Counted from the stretch's first letter, positions 34,643 through 43,285 are shown. The stretch: 59,954 nucleotides of DNA from an uncultured Clostridia bacterium (GCA_946408995.1 CAMJUL010000013.1:1-59954); one strand, 5' to 3'. Notes: generated by a model not told the origin, from the sequence alone. Made by a program: numbers and translations.

Positions 34643-35188
34643 ATGAACATCTGTGTGTTTGCCTCCGCGAATGCGGTGGCGGAAGCGTATCTTGCCGGGG
34701 CGGAGGAGCTGGGCTTTTCCCTGGGGAGGGAGGGGCATGCCCTGGTGTTCGGCGGCTATGCCGACGGGCTGATGAAGGCCTGCGCGGACGGGTTCGCCCG
34801 GGCCGGGGCGGAGATTGTCGGCGTGGTGACGGATTTGTTTGAGGGCACCAGTCAGAAACACCCCGGCCTGACAAGGGTGGTTCCTACCCGGGACCTGTCC
34901 GAGCGGAAGGCGGAGATGATTCGCCTTTCGGACGCCTTTATCGCCCTGCCCGGGGGCGTGGGCACCCTGGATGAGCTCTTTACGGTGCTCAGCCTTAAAT
35001 CCTGCGGGCAGATTCCGGGCCCGGTGATCCTGTACAACCTGGAGGGGTATTGGGATTCTACCCTCCATGTCCTTGAGGAGATGCGCCTCAAGGGCTTCAT
35101 CCGGGAGGACATGCGGGGGGCCTGCCAGGCGGCCGCCACGGCGGACGAAGTGCGAAAGATTCTTTCCGGCCGGGCCAAAAAGGCTTGA
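34643..35188 (+). CDS. LOG-family/TIGR00730-type protein (putative nucleotide-monophosphate phosphoribohydrolase)
   Basis: This 181-residue Rossmann-fold protein belongs to the LOG (LONELY GUY)-like family, whose members release a base from nucleoside 5'-monophosphates. The signature PGGVGTLDELF is at about 109-119, with the preceding RKAEMIRLSDAFIAL and the N-terminal FGGYADGLMKACADG segment. In bacteria the role is probably removal of modified nucleotides. Placement beside dut suggests nucleotide-pool cleaning, which is my inference. GGGGGAGG precedes the ATG. Confidence 0.88.
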   Translation: MNICVFASANAVAEAYLAGAEELGFSLGREGHALVFGGYADGLMKACADGFARAGAEIVGVVTDLFEGTSQKHPGLTRVVPTRDLSERKAEMIRLSDAFIALPGGVGTLDELFTVLSLKSCGQIPGPVILYNLEGYWDSTLHVLEEMRLKGFIREDMRGACQAAATADEVRKILSGRAKKA

Positions 35189-35213
35189 CAGGGAAAAAGA
35201 AAGGTGATAGGAT
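35185..35213 (+). promoter_or_regulatory. Strong-looking promoter firing into a gene-free region
   Basis: TTGACA (35185-35190), 17 bp, TAGGAT (35208-35213), with TG one base before the -10 element. It overlaps the stop of the LOG-like gene and has no coding gene downstream on its strand. The next gene is convergent. Confidence 0.55.
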
Positions 35214-35470
35214 AATAGCGGTTAGACAATACTAACTACGAAAAAAGCGCCGGAGGCGCTTTTCTGAAAGGCCAAGGTTAATCAAGTCTAACCTCCATTC
35301 TCCCCTGCGCCGCGATACAGGTTCTCTGCCCGCCGTTCCGGGGACCTCCAAACGGGGCGGCGGACGGGGGAAAGGGTGTTGGGGCCCCAAGTCCCGGCGG
35401 CAGGACCTCCAAACGTACAGACCCGCGAAGGGCGCGGCTTCCTGGGAAGCCGCGCCCTTCGTGGCATCAG
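35214..35470. other. Structured gene-free region, candidate non-coding RNA locus
   Basis: No gene is visible. GGTTAGAC (35220-35227) can pair with GTCTAACC (35286-35293) around a terminator-like hairpin. GGACCTCCAAAC occurs twice (35341 and 35404 regions), the first inside a CCGCCGTT / AACGG-GGCGGCGG stem. GGGGCCCC is also present. A 15-bp perfect hairpin lies at 35426-35461. I could not match it to 6S RNA, RNase P, SRP RNA or tmRNA. Confidence 0.4.
35241..35264. terminator. Short bidirectional terminator-like hairpin
   Basis: AAAAGCGCC and GGCGCTTTT pair across GGA. The T run is TTTTCT on the plus strand and six T on the minus strand, so termination would be stronger for minus-strand transcripts. 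Confidence 0.65.
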
Positions 35471-35495
35471 AAAAGGCGCCGCGGAATGCGGCGCC
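35471..35495 (-). terminator. Terminator of the OB-like secreted protein gene
   Basis: GGCGCCGC and GCGGCGCC pair across GGAAT, and a TTTT tract follows on the minus strand (35471-35474). Confidence 0.75.
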
Positions 35496-35513
35496 CAAAG
35501 GCGGACAGGAGAA

Positions 35514-36245
35514 TTATTCGGCGGCCTTCACCACTTTGGTGATGTGGGGGTTGGCGCCGTTGTACCAGTACAGGAAGCCTTCCATATCGATCACGTCGCC
35601 GATGGCCAGTTCGGTCACGGCCTTGTACACGTCGGTGTCTTCGCCGCACAGGTAGCTTTCCACGGTGAAGGTGTAGACGTTTCCGTTGATGGTCACGTCA
35701 AAGTACAGGTCGTTGTTGGCGCCGGCCTGGCCGGAGCCGTCCCAGTTGTAGAGGAACGCCACGTCGTTGCCGGCGGCGTCCTTCTTGGCGGTGACCACGG
35801 CGCCCTTGAAGGAAACCAGCTCGTTCTGATGGGCATTGAGTTCCTCGGTGCCCAGCAGCGCGGTCACGTCCAGGGCTTCGGGGATGAAGGGATCGGCTTC
35901 CAGGATCTCAAAGACCGCTTCGGTGATCTCCACTTCGCCGGACCATTCGGCCTTGTAGCCGGTCACGCGGATCTTGGTGCCGGGCACGAGCTGGTCGTAT
36001 TCTTCCTGGGTCATGGGCATATTGTAAAGGAAGTAGGCGCCGTCCGGGGCCTGGGTGTAAATGGTGCCCTTGCCGTCCCACCAGGACTGCTTGGCCTGTA
36101 CGTAGGTTTCCACGGTCACTTCGGTGTCCAGTTCAGCGTTCACGAATTCTTCATGGGACATCACGGCGGGCGCGCCCTCGGCGAAAGCGCAGGCGGACAG
36201 GGCAAGCATCATCAGCGCCAGGGTCAGAGCCAGGATCTTTTTCAT
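35514..36245 (-). CDS. Secreted OB-like-fold protein or lipoprotein, unknown function
   Basis: This 243-residue protein has a signal peptide (MKKILALTLALMMLALSAC). LSAC could be a lipobox, but a normal cleavage after AFAE is also possible. The mature part seems to hold two OB-like barrels. One runs about 30-115 (TEVTVETYVQAKQSW, PGTKIRVTGYKAEWSGEVEI) and the other about 125-240 (NELVSFKGAVVTAKK, IGDVIDMEGFLYWYNG). Such domains in secreted Firmicutes proteins bind nucleic acid, sugars or are structural. Its own promoter lies upstream. It flanks the left ABC importer operon, and a similar protein flanks the right one (51022). Confidence 0.6.
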   Translation of the reverse strand: MKKILALTLALMMLALSACAFAEGAPAVMSHEEFVNAELDTEVTVETYVQAKQSWWDGKGTIYTQAPDGAYFLYNMPMTQEEYDQLVPGTKIRVTGYKAEWSGEVEITEAVFEILEADPFIPEALDVTALLGTEELNAHQNELVSFKGAVVTAKKDAAGNDVAFLYNWDGSGQAGANNDLYFDVTINGNVYTFTVESYLCGEDTDVYKAVTELAIGDVIDMEGFLYWYNGANPHITKVVKAAE

Positions 36246-36284
36246 GGATGGTCTCTCCTTTTTTTGGTTTTTTTGTCCGGCCTT

Positions 36285-36313
36285 ATTATATCCAAATCCG
36301 CCCCGGAAGTAAA
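36285..36313 (-). promoter_or_regulatory. Promoter of the OB-like secreted protein gene
   Basis: On the minus strand, TTTACT (36308-36313), 17 bp, perfect TATAAT (36285-36290), about 40 bp before the gene. Confidence 0.75.
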
Positions 36314-36343
36314 GGACCAATCGTAAAACCTCCCCGGCGCCGC

Positions 36344-36367
36344 AAAAAAAACGCCCCTTTCGGGGCG
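36344..36367 (-). terminator. Terminator of the left ABC importer operon
   Basis: CGCCCC and GGGGCG pair across a 4-nt loop, followed on the minus strand by eight T (36344-36351). It separates the 36385-37491 gene from the OB-like gene, which has its own promoter. Confidence 0.88.
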
Positions 36368-36384
36368 GCTGCGATCCGGGTCTT

Positions 36385-37491
36385 TTACAGGCTGGACAGA
36401 TATTCGATGATCTCCTTCAGGCCCTCCTCCAGCCATTGCGGGTCGGTCTGGCCGATGTAGAGCCTGTCGCCGATGATGACGCTGTCCGGGGTATCGATGC
36501 CGGAATAATTCCGGAAGGCCACAAACAGTTCCAGGGCCTGCCGGTTGCGGCTTTCAAGAAGCTGCGGATACCACTCGGCGGCCTCCGGGCTTTCATCCAG
36601 AGGGGGCAGGGCGGCGGCCTGCTCCCAGTAGACCTGCCCGACGGAAAAGGCGGCGGTGGGGTATTCCCCGGCCTCCACGCAGGCCTTCCAGAGGTTGAGG
36701 GTGTTTTCCGGCACATCGCTCAGCCCTTCCAGCTTCTCAAGGATCGCGTCCTTGTAGGGGGCGGGCTCTTCGGTCTCCAACAGGTCCAGAAGCGCTCCCA
36801 GGGGGGCGATGCGGTCCCACTGGTTTGAGGCCTCGGGATTGTTGCACTTCAGGGCGCAGTCCGTCAAGGCCACGTCGTACACCAGGTAGGAGCCGTTCAG
36901 GGTGCTGTAGATGTCAATCAGGGCCAGGGAGGCAAACAGGGGCTTGTAGGTGCGCTTTTTGGGCACGCGGGGATGGGCTGCCAGGTATTGTTGCAGCGCC
37001 TCCGGGCTTTCCAGGTCCTCCGGCAGCTCCTCCTCCACGGAGTTCTCGTACTCGGTGTGGATGATCTGGGAGGAGAGGATGTATTCGTCCTCGGCCACAA
37101 GCAGCAGGTCCGCTTCCGCAAGGGAGGAGGCCCGCATTTCCTCCGGCAGCAGGCGCATCATATCCAAACGCAGGTAGAGGCGGGGCGTGTCCAGGTCCTG
37201 GACGCGGTAAGCCGGGTCGTCACAGGGGATCTCGCTTTCCAGGAAAGCTTTCTCCGCCCCGCGGCGCTCCAGGACCAGGCAGCGCAGACCGTTAAAATCG
37301 AATTCCTCCTCGCTGTCGGTGGTGTAGGCCTCCAGGGTGCTGAGCGGGATCTCCACCCGGTCCTCCCGGGAGAACCGGGCATTCTCAAGGGCGGTGTCGA
37401 TGTCGGGAAGGCCGGAGGCCTGGGCGGCGCCCGGCAGGGCCAGAAGCAGCGCGAGCAGGACGGAAAAGACAGGAACGAAACGCGTTTTCAT
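36385..37491 (-). CDS. Secreted protein of unknown function
   Basis: This 368-residue protein has a signal peptide (about 1-25, ending PGAAQASG). I recognise no family. The body is acidic and mostly helical, rich in Glu and Leu, with repeated EE..LL..L patterns. It has several Tyr-rich segments (YSTLNGSYLVYDVAL, AEWYPQLLESR) and no obvious catalytic motif. The ATG at 37491 follows GGAGGATG. It lies 71 bp after the binding-protein gene and before a terminator, so it is the last gene of the left ABC importer operon. It may help capture or present the transported substrate. Confidence 0.6.
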   Translation of the reverse strand: MKTRFVPVFSVLLALLLALPGAAQASGLPDIDTALENARFSREDRVEIPLSTLEAYTTDSEEEFDFNGLRCLVLERRGAEKAFLESEIPCDDPAYRVQDLDTPRLYLRLDMMRLLPEEMRASSLAEADLLLVAEDEYILSSQIIHTEYENSVEEELPEDLESPEALQQYLAAHPRVPKKRTYKPLFASLALIDIYSTLNGSYLVYDVALTDCALKCNNPEASNQWDRIAPLGALLDLLETEEPAPYKDAILEKLEGLSDVPENTLNLWKACVEAGEYPTAAFSVGQVYWEQAAALPPLDESPEAAEWYPQLLESRNRQALELFVAFRNYSGIDTPDSVIIGDRLYIGQTDPQWLEEGLKEIIEYLSSL

Positions 37492-37562
37492 TTGTTCATC
37501 CTCCTTTACGGTTCTGTTTTGAAGGCTGCAGAAGGAAAGTCCGTCCGGCCGGGGACCCCGGG

Positions 37563-39158
37563 TCAGGAGGCCCTGCGCTTTTTCAGCGCCTGCTTGAGAA
37601 ACACGATCCCAAGCAGCACCCATACGGCGGCGAGGGCGCCAAGCAGCAGCACGGAAGTGGCGGGCAGGGGCCCCAGGTCCTTCCTGGAGGCGCGGCCGCC
37701 GGCCTGGGCGCCGAGCTGGTCCAGGCGGTAAAGGGAGGAGATCTGGTCGTACAGGCCGTCGATGAAGGCGTCGTCCACGGTTTTCTTGCGCCGGACGGCC
37801 TTGGCGGTCTCCTCGATCAATTGCCCGGCGGCGTCCCGCAGGGAGGCCGAACCGTTGAACACCGGAGTGACGAAGGTGTTTTGGGTATTGTCCATCAGCA
37901 CCCCGGCCGCGTCGATCTTGATGTCGTAATACAGGTCGCTGTTCTCCCCCCGCCGGGAAAGGTAATCCTGATAGACGCTGTCCCGCTGGGCCTTGTAGGT
38001 GACGGGGACGTAGCCCTCCGTCTGGGAATAGGCGATCTGCACGTCATTGGTCAGGAGGTACTGGGTAAACAGCCAGGAGGCCAGGACCTCCTGGGGGTCG
38101 GTCTTGTTGAAGACGCAGACGCTGGGCCCCTGGGAGATCATGACGGGGTGCTCCGGGTCGAACTGGGGAATGGGCCGCACCGCCAGGTCGAAATCCACCA
38201 CCTGGGACGCGGCGATGTCCATGTGGGGGGCCCGGGAGCCCATCCAGGTAGCGCCCGCGGTGGAATCCACGGCGAAGACGCACTGACCGGCGTTGAGGAA
38301 GTTGCCGGGGTAGCTGGAAATCTTGAAGGTGGAGAAGGCCCCGGTCTTCACGTGGTCCCGCACGGCGTACAGGACGGAGCGGGTGCTGTCGTTGAAGATC
38401 TCGATCCGCCCGTCGGCGGTGGAATAGGGGGCGTCCAGCTGCCGGAGCATCTGGATCATCATGTTGTCGGTGGATTTGTAGATGAAGGGGATCATCACCT
38501 TCTGCCCGTTGAGGGGGTAGACGCCGTCGGCGTTCTTTTGCGCGGCGGCATCGGACACCTCCCACACAAAATCCCAGGTCAGCACCTCCGGCAGGGTGTA
38601 GCCCAGCTTTTCCACAAAGGTTTTGTTGATGTACAGGGCCTCGGTGGAGCGCATGAAGGGCAGGGCGTAATGGGCGTCCCCGATGACGCACTCATTAAGG
38701 AACTGGGGCACCACTTCCTCCCTGGAGGGGGAATCGAACAGGAGCGCACTGCCCTTCAGGCCGTATTTTTCATCGGCCATCAGCCCGTCCAGGGGCACCA
38801 TCACCTGGCTGCCGGTCAGGTAGGTGGCGATGTGGTCGGGGTAGGAGATGCACACGTTGGGGGTGGTGGAGGTTGCGATGTTGGTGATGACGTCGTTGTA
38901 GATGCGGCTGTAGTCGGTGTAAAGCTTCAGGTGGACGGTGATGTTGGGGTACAGGGCCTCAAAATCCCGGATGGCTTTTTCATAGATCCGCGTCTGGGTC
39001 ACGTTGGTGTCGTTTTTGGCCCAGAAGGTGATGTCGTAGTTTCTTGAGGTGTCAAAGGAGGCGGGGATCTCAAAGGCCGAGGAGTCCCTGGAGCCGTGGC
39101 AGCCGCACAGGCCAAGACACAAAACCACAAGCAGGGCGGCAAGGAGCAATTTCTTCAT
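37563..39158 (-). CDS. ABC importer substrate-binding lipoprotein (SBP family 1) with a C-terminal membrane segment
   Basis: This 531-residue protein has a lipoprotein signal (MKKLLLAALLVVLCLGLCGC, lipobox LCGC) and a family-1 solute-binding fold usual for sugar importers (NYDITFWAKND, IRDFEALYPNITVHLKLYTDY). Unusually, a C-terminal hydrophobic helix (about 500-522) followed by LKKRRAS would add a second anchor. It is a paralogue of the binding protein at 48360: both share SYPDH/CYPDH near the N-terminus and a SQGPSVC..(T/N)(D/N)PQEV segment. It sits after the two permease genes in the left operon. The ligand is unknown. Confidence 0.85.
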   Translation of the reverse strand: MKKLLLAALLVVLCLGLCGCHGSRDSSAFEIPASFDTSRNYDITFWAKNDTNVTQTRIYEKAIRDFEALYPNITVHLKLYTDYSRIYNDVITNIATSTTPNVCISYPDHIATYLTGSQVMVPLDGLMADEKYGLKGSALLFDSPSREEVVPQFLNECVIGDAHYALPFMRSTEALYINKTFVEKLGYTLPEVLTWDFVWEVSDAAAQKNADGVYPLNGQKVMIPFIYKSTDNMMIQMLRQLDAPYSTADGRIEIFNDSTRSVLYAVRDHVKTGAFSTFKISSYPGNFLNAGQCVFAVDSTAGATWMGSRAPHMDIAASQVVDFDLAVRPIPQFDPEHPVMISQGPSVCVFNKTDPQEVLASWLFTQYLLTNDVQIAYSQTEGYVPVTYKAQRDSVYQDYLSRRGENSDLYYDIKIDAAGVLMDNTQNTFVTPVFNGSASLRDAAGQLIEETAKAVRRKKTVDDAFIDGLYDQISSLYRLDQLGAQAGGRASRKDLGPLPATSVLLLGALAAVWVLLGIVFLKQALKKRRAS

Positions 39159-39203
39159 ATCGTTTCAGCGTTCCTTTCGTTGAACACCGGCAGGGCGGGG
39201 GCG

Positions 39204-40082
39204 TCAGCCCTTGGTGCCGCCCCGGGATACGCCGGCCATGACCTTTTTGCGGAAAACCAGGAACAGGACGATCAGGGGGACGGAGATCACCACTACTGCC
39301 GCCATCATGGCGGGGATGTTTTCCCGCCCAAAGCCGTTCTCGCGGATCTCCTGGATGCCGTTGGACACCAGGTAGTACCGGGGGTCGTCAGTGATCAGCC
39401 GGGGCCAGACGTAGGCGTTCCAGCATTCGATCACCTTCAGGATGACGATGGTGGTCAGGGTGGGCCGGCTGATGGGGATCATGACGCGCAGGAGGTACTT
39501 GAAGTCGGAGGTGCCGTCCACCTGGGCGGCCCGGTAGAGCTCGTCCGGGATCTGCTCAAAATTCTCCTTCAGCAGATAAATGTAGAACACCGACGTGACC
39601 GAGGGCAGGATCAGGCCCGTAAAGGTGTTGCGCAGGTGCAGGTTGGTGATGGTGACGAAATTGGTGATCACCACCAATTCGTTGGGGATCATCATCAGCG
39701 AAAGGAAAAACGTGAAGGCCAGGTGCTTTCCCTTGAATTCCAGGCGGGCGAAGGCGAAGGCGGCCGGAATGATCACCACCATCATCAGGCCCGTGGTCAC
39801 CAGGGTAAAGATCAGGGTGTTCAGGAAATACCGGCCCAGGGGCACGGCGGTGAAGGCGTCCGCGTAGTTCTGCAGCGTCGGGTTCAGGGTGAAGAAGCTC
39901 GGGATGTATTCCGAGTTGTAGGAGGAATAGCTTTTGACGCTGGTCAGCACCATCCAGTAGAAGGGGAACAGCACCATCAGCGCCCACAGGACCAGGAAGA
40001 AATAGATCACGCAGCGGGACAGGGCCTTTTTTTGGGCCGCGCGCTTTTCCAGCAGGTCAAAATCCAGTTTGTTTTCCATCAC
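39204..40082 (-). CDS. ABC importer permease, MalG/UgpE type
   Basis: This 292-residue inner-membrane permease has six predicted helices. The ATPase-docking EAA loop is YRAAQVDGTSDFKYLLRVMIP. Other family traits are FPFYWMVLTSVKS at helix 1, AFAFARLEFKGK and the C-terminal GVSRGGTKG. It pairs with the MalF-type permease encoded 9 bp upstream. The paralogue at 47418 shares the same motifs. Confidence 0.93.
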   Translation of the reverse strand: MMENKLDFDLLEKRAAQKKALSRCVIYFFLVLWALMVLFPFYWMVLTSVKSYSSYNSEYIPSFFTLNPTLQNYADAFTAVPLGRYFLNTLIFTLVTTGLMMVVIIPAAFAFARLEFKGKHLAFTFFLSLMMIPNELVVITNFVTITNLHLRNTFTGLILPSVTSVFYIYLLKENFEQIPDELYRAAQVDGTSDFKYLLRVMIPISRPTLTTIVILKVIECWNAYVWPRLITDDPRYYLVSNGIQEIRENGFGRENIPAMMAAVVVISVPLIVLFLVFRKKVMAGVSRGGTKG

Positions 40083-40091
40083 GGCCCCTCC

Positions 40092-40988
40092 TTAATAGTG
40101 CACGCGCCTGCGGCTGATGAGCAGGTTGACGCAGGTGATCGTCAGCACGATGGCGAACAGGATCAGCGCCGCGGCGGAGGCGTAGGACGGATAGCCGCCG
40201 CTGTTGCCGTACAGCATGTCGTAGACATAGCCCACGATGGTGTTCATGCCGGCGGCGTTCAGGTCCGTGCCGAAGAGGGCGATGGCGTCGCTGTAGGCCT
40301 TGAAGGCCCCGATGAAGCCGGTGATGATCAGGTAGAAGATCATGGGGGAGATCATGGGCAGAGTGATTTTGTGAAACACCCGGAAGGATCCGGTGGCGTC
40401 CATGCGGGCTGCCCGGTAATAATCCGGGTTGACCGAGGCCAGGGCGCTGGTCAGGATCAGGATCTTGAAGGGCATGACCACCCAGATGGTGTAAAAGCAC
40501 AATACGAACATCTTGGCCCAGTAGGGACCGTCGATGAAGTCCACGCTGCTGCCCCCGAAGGCCTGGATCAGCAGATTGACCAGGCCGTCGGTGTAGGCCG
40601 TCTTCTTGAAGAGGATCATGAACACAAGCCCCACGGCCAGGGTGTTGGTGACGTAGGGAAGAAAGTAGATAGTCTGGAACAGATTCTTCAGGGGCTTGAT
40701 GGCGTTGAGCCCCAGGGAGATCAGCAGGGCGATGCCCGTGGACAGGGGCACCGTGATGATGACCAGCAGGAAGGTGTTTTTGACCGCCTGCAGGAAGTAG
40801 GGATCCCGCAGCACGTAGGAATAGTTGTACAGTCCGACGCCGAAATAGGTCTGGGAGGCGGAGTTGTACCCCTCCTCAAAGGAATAGATCAGCACGTCGA
40901 TGAGCGGATAGACCATAAAGCAGCCCAGGAAAAGCATCGCCGGCAGCAGATAGAGCCAGCCCTTGAGGCTGTTCTTTTTCATGCGCAC
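40092..40988 (-). CDS. ABC importer permease, MalF/UgpA type
   Basis: This 298-residue permease has six predicted helices, beginning KGWLYLLPAMLFLGCFMVYPL. The EAA loop is YYRAARMDATGSFRVFHKITLP. It shares ISLGLNAIKPLKNLFQTIYF with its paralogue at 46462. It forms the channel with the preceding permease. The gene lies 8 bp after the ATPase gene in the left operon. Confidence 0.93.
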   Translation of the reverse strand: MRMKKNSLKGWLYLLPAMLFLGCFMVYPLIDVLIYSFEEGYNSASQTYFGVGLYNYSYVLRDPYFLQAVKNTFLLVIITVPLSTGIALLISLGLNAIKPLKNLFQTIYFLPYVTNTLAVGLVFMILFKKTAYTDGLVNLLIQAFGGSSVDFIDGPYWAKMFVLCFYTIWVVMPFKILILTSALASVNPDYYRAARMDATGSFRVFHKITLPMISPMIFYLIITGFIGAFKAYSDAIALFGTDLNAAGMNTIVGYVYDMLYGNSGGYPSYASAAALILFAIVLTITCVNLLISRRRVHY

Positions 40989-40996
40989 ATCCCTCC

Positions 40997-42094
40997 TTAC
41001 GCGTCAAAGCGGATCCGCGCTTCGGTTTCCCGGTCGAACAGGAACACCTTTTCGCTCAAAAGGGAGAAGCGGACGCGGTTTCCCCCGACGGCGCCCTTCT
41101 GACGGGAGGGGATGATGGAGCGCACCGTAACGCCCCGCATGGCGGGATGGACGGAGACCACGCTGGTGTCCCGGCCCATGACCTCCACCCGCCTGAGCTC
41201 CAGGCTGAAGGGGCCTTTTTCGTCCAGGACGAAGCCCTCGGGCCGGATGGCCGCGACGACCTGGCCGTCTTTGACGCCGGGGACCGGGAGCACCGGCTCC
41301 TCCCCGATGAAAAGGCGCTCCGAGCGGACCGACGCGTCGAATACGTTGATGGGCGGGGTCCCCAGGAAGGTGGCCACAAACAGGTTGACCGGATCGTCAT
41401 ACACGTCCTGGGGCTGGCCGATCTGCTGGACCACGCCGGCCTTCATCACCACGATCATGTCGGAGATGCTCATGGCCTCGTCCTGGTCGTGGGTGACGAA
41501 GATGGTGGTGATGCCGGTCTCCTGCTGGATGCGGCGGATCTCCTCCCGGGTCTGGAGCCGCAGCCGTGCGTCCAGGTTGGACAGCGGCTCGTCCAGGAGC
41601 AGCACCTTGGGCCGTTTGACCAGGGCCCGGGCGATGGCGACCCGCTGCTGCTGGCCGCCGGACATTTCCCCGGGCCTGCGCTCAAGGAGCCCGTCGATCT
41701 GCACGAGCTTCGCGGCCTCCCGGGCCTTCTCAAGCATTTCCTCCTTGCCGGGCCTGTCCTTCCCTTTGAGGTTCTGCAGGGGAAAGAGGATGTTTTCAAG
41801 CACGGTCAGGTGGGGATACAGGGCATAGTTCTGGAAGACCAGGCCCACGCCGCGCATTTCCGGGGGCAGGCGCGTTACGTCGTCCTCCCCGAAAAAGATA
41901 TGGCCGGAGGTGGGGGCTTCCAGGCCGCTGATCAGGTTCAGGGTGGTGGATTTGCCGCAGCCGGAAGGGCCGAGAAGGCCGATCAGCTTGCCGTCCGGGA
42001 TCTCGAAGTTGAAATCGTTGACGGCGATGACGTCCTTTTCTTTTTTGCTCCGGGCCGGGAACCGCTTGGTCAGATTCTGCAATACCACTTTCAT
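40997..42094 (-). CDS. ABC importer ATPase, MsmX/UgpC type
   Basis: This 365-residue ATPase energises the left importer. Walker A is GPSGCGKST, the signature MSGGQQQR, Walker B LLLDEPLSNLD and the switch FVTHDQDEA. The C-terminal regulatory MOBE/TOBE-like domain spans about 245-365. An insert after NFNFEIPDG and KRFPARSKKEKDV near the start is shared with the paralogue at 45357. The start is the ATG at 42094; a GTG 6 bp upstream is also possible. It is the first gene of the left operon, opposite to the usual order with the binding protein first. Confidence 0.92.
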   Translation of the reverse strand: MKVVLQNLTKRFPARSKKEKDVIAVNDFNFEIPDGKLIGLLGPSGCGKSTTLNLISGLEAPTSGHIFFGEDDVTRLPPEMRGVGLVFQNYALYPHLTVLENILFPLQNLKGKDRPGKEEMLEKAREAAKLVQIDGLLERRPGEMSGGQQQRVAIARALVKRPKVLLLDEPLSNLDARLRLQTREEIRRIQQETGITTIFVTHDQDEAMSISDMIVVMKAGVVQQIGQPQDVYDDPVNLFVATFLGTPPINVFDASVRSERLFIGEEPVLPVPGVKDGQVVAAIRPEGFVLDEKGPFSLELRRVEVMGRDTSVVSVHPAMRGVTVRSIIPSRQKGAVGGNRVRFSLLSEKVFLFDRETEARIRFDA

Positions 42095-42172
42095 ATGCAC
42101 GCATCCCTTTTTATGTAAAGTTGTTTTCCGCCCGGTGAGGCGTCTGTCCGGGGCCGGTTTGTCACTGTTCCT

Positions 42173-42201
42173 ATTTTATGCGCACGCGGAAAAGAAGTCA
42201 A
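42173..42201 (-). promoter_or_regulatory. Promoter of the left ABC importer operon
   Basis: On the minus strand, TTGACT (42196-42201), 17 bp, TAAAAT (42173-42178), about 78 bp upstream of the ATPase gene. Confidence 0.75.
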
Positions 42202-42254
42202 CCGCTCCGGGCGGGGCGGAGAAAAAAAGGGGACGGGGCAGGATTCGCGCCTTC

Positions 42255-42283
42255 TTGCCACGGGCGGGCGGATGGGATACAAT
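42255..42283 (+). promoter_or_regulatory. Promoter of the first DHH phosphoesterase gene
   Basis: TTGCCA (42255-42260), 17 bp, TACAAT (42278-42283). It is divergent from the importer promoter about 55 bp away. Confidence 0.7.
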
Positions 42284-42337
42284 GATGGTCTCAGCACGCA
42301 TCTGGCCGTCCTGGGGACGGCGGAACGGGGGGAAAAC

Positions 42338-43285
42338 ATGTTCGAAGCACTTCTTGAAAAGATCCGGCAGTACGACACCATCATCCTGCACAGGCATTTC
42401 AACCCGGACGGGGACGCCCTGGGCAGCCAGATCGGCCTCAAGCATATCCTGAAGGCGGCATTTCCGGAGAAAAACGTGTATATGGTGGGGGACGAGGCGG
42501 GGCGGTACGCCTTCATGGAAGATTCTGTCATGGACACGATCCCGGACGAAACGTATCCCGACGCCCTGGCGATCCTTCTGGATACCGCGGCCCGGAAGCT
42601 GATCAGCGACGAAAGGTATCACCTGGCGCGGGAAACGGCCCGGGTGGACCACCATCTGGTGGTGGAGAAGATCGCGGACACCGAGGTGCTGGACCCCTCC
42701 TTTGAAAGCTGCTGCGGCATGATCGCCTTCTTTGCCCGGGAGTGCGGCCTTCCGGTGCCGCCCCTGGCGGCGGCCTCCCTGTTTACGGGCCTGGTGACGG
42801 ATTCGGGCCGGTTCCGGTTTGACGCGGTCACGGCGCGTACCTTCGAGTTGGCGGGATTTCTTCTGGAAAAGGGCATCGACACCTCTGGAATCTACCGGGA
42901 ACTGTACGCGACGGACCTTGAACAATTGAAGTGGCGGGCGCGTTTCATCCAAAAGATCCGGGTGACCCCCCAGGGGGTGGCGTACATCTACACCCCCCTT
43001 CAGGAAATGGAGGAGACCGGCCTTGGGGCCTTCGGCGTCTCCCGGGGGATGGCCAACGTCATGGCCGACATCCGGGGCGTGGACGTGTGGGTCAATTTTA
43101 CCGAAACGCCCGAGGGCGTCCTGTGCGAACTGCGCTCCTCCCGCTATAACATCCAGCCTGTGGCCGTCAAGTACGGCGGCGGCGGGCATGAAAAGGCCAG
43201 CGGCGCCCGGGTACGGGACCGGGAGGAGGCCATGCGGATGCTGGAAGACCTCAATGCGGTGGCCGGCGGAAAAACAAATGCTTAG
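42338..43285 (+). CDS. DHH-family phosphoesterase, NrnA-like (copy 1)
   Basis: NrnA-type enzymes degrade short RNA or pApA oligonucleotides and pAp. The 315-residue product has the DHH domain with metal ligands in RHFNPDGDALGS (His20, Asp24, Asp26), LLDTA (Asp82) and VDHHLV (Asp104, His105, His106), then a DHHA1 substrate domain (about 225-310) with GGGGHEKASG. All catalytic residues are present. It starts at the ATG at 42338 with a purine-rich RBS. A paralogue follows 170 bp downstream. The pair lies between two ABC importer operons. Confidence 0.92.
   Translation: MFEALLEKIRQYDTIILHRHFNPDGDALGSQIGLKHILKAAFPEKNVYMVGDEAGRYAFMEDSVMDTIPDETYPDALAILLDTAARKLISDERYHLARETARVDHHLVVEKIADTEVLDPSFESCCGMIAFFARECGLPVPPLAAASLFTGLVTDSGRFRFDAVTARTFELAGFLLEKGIDTSGIYRELYATDLEQLKWRARFIQKIRVTPQGVAYIYTPLQEMEETGLGAFGVSRGMANVMADIRGVDVWVNFTETPEGVLCELRSSRYNIQPVAVKYGGGGHEKASGARVRDREEAMRMLEDLNAVAGGKTNA

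Noticed and set aside
35214-35470. 6S RNA, SRP RNA, RNase P RNA or tmRNA
   Set aside because: None of the conserved motifs I know for these RNAs (such as the SRP GGAAG tetraloop region or the RNase P GAGGAAAGTCC) are present.
39096-41102. Long open frame opposite the importer permeases
   Set aside because: His/Asp/Gly-rich shadow of membrane-protein genes, with no start signal.
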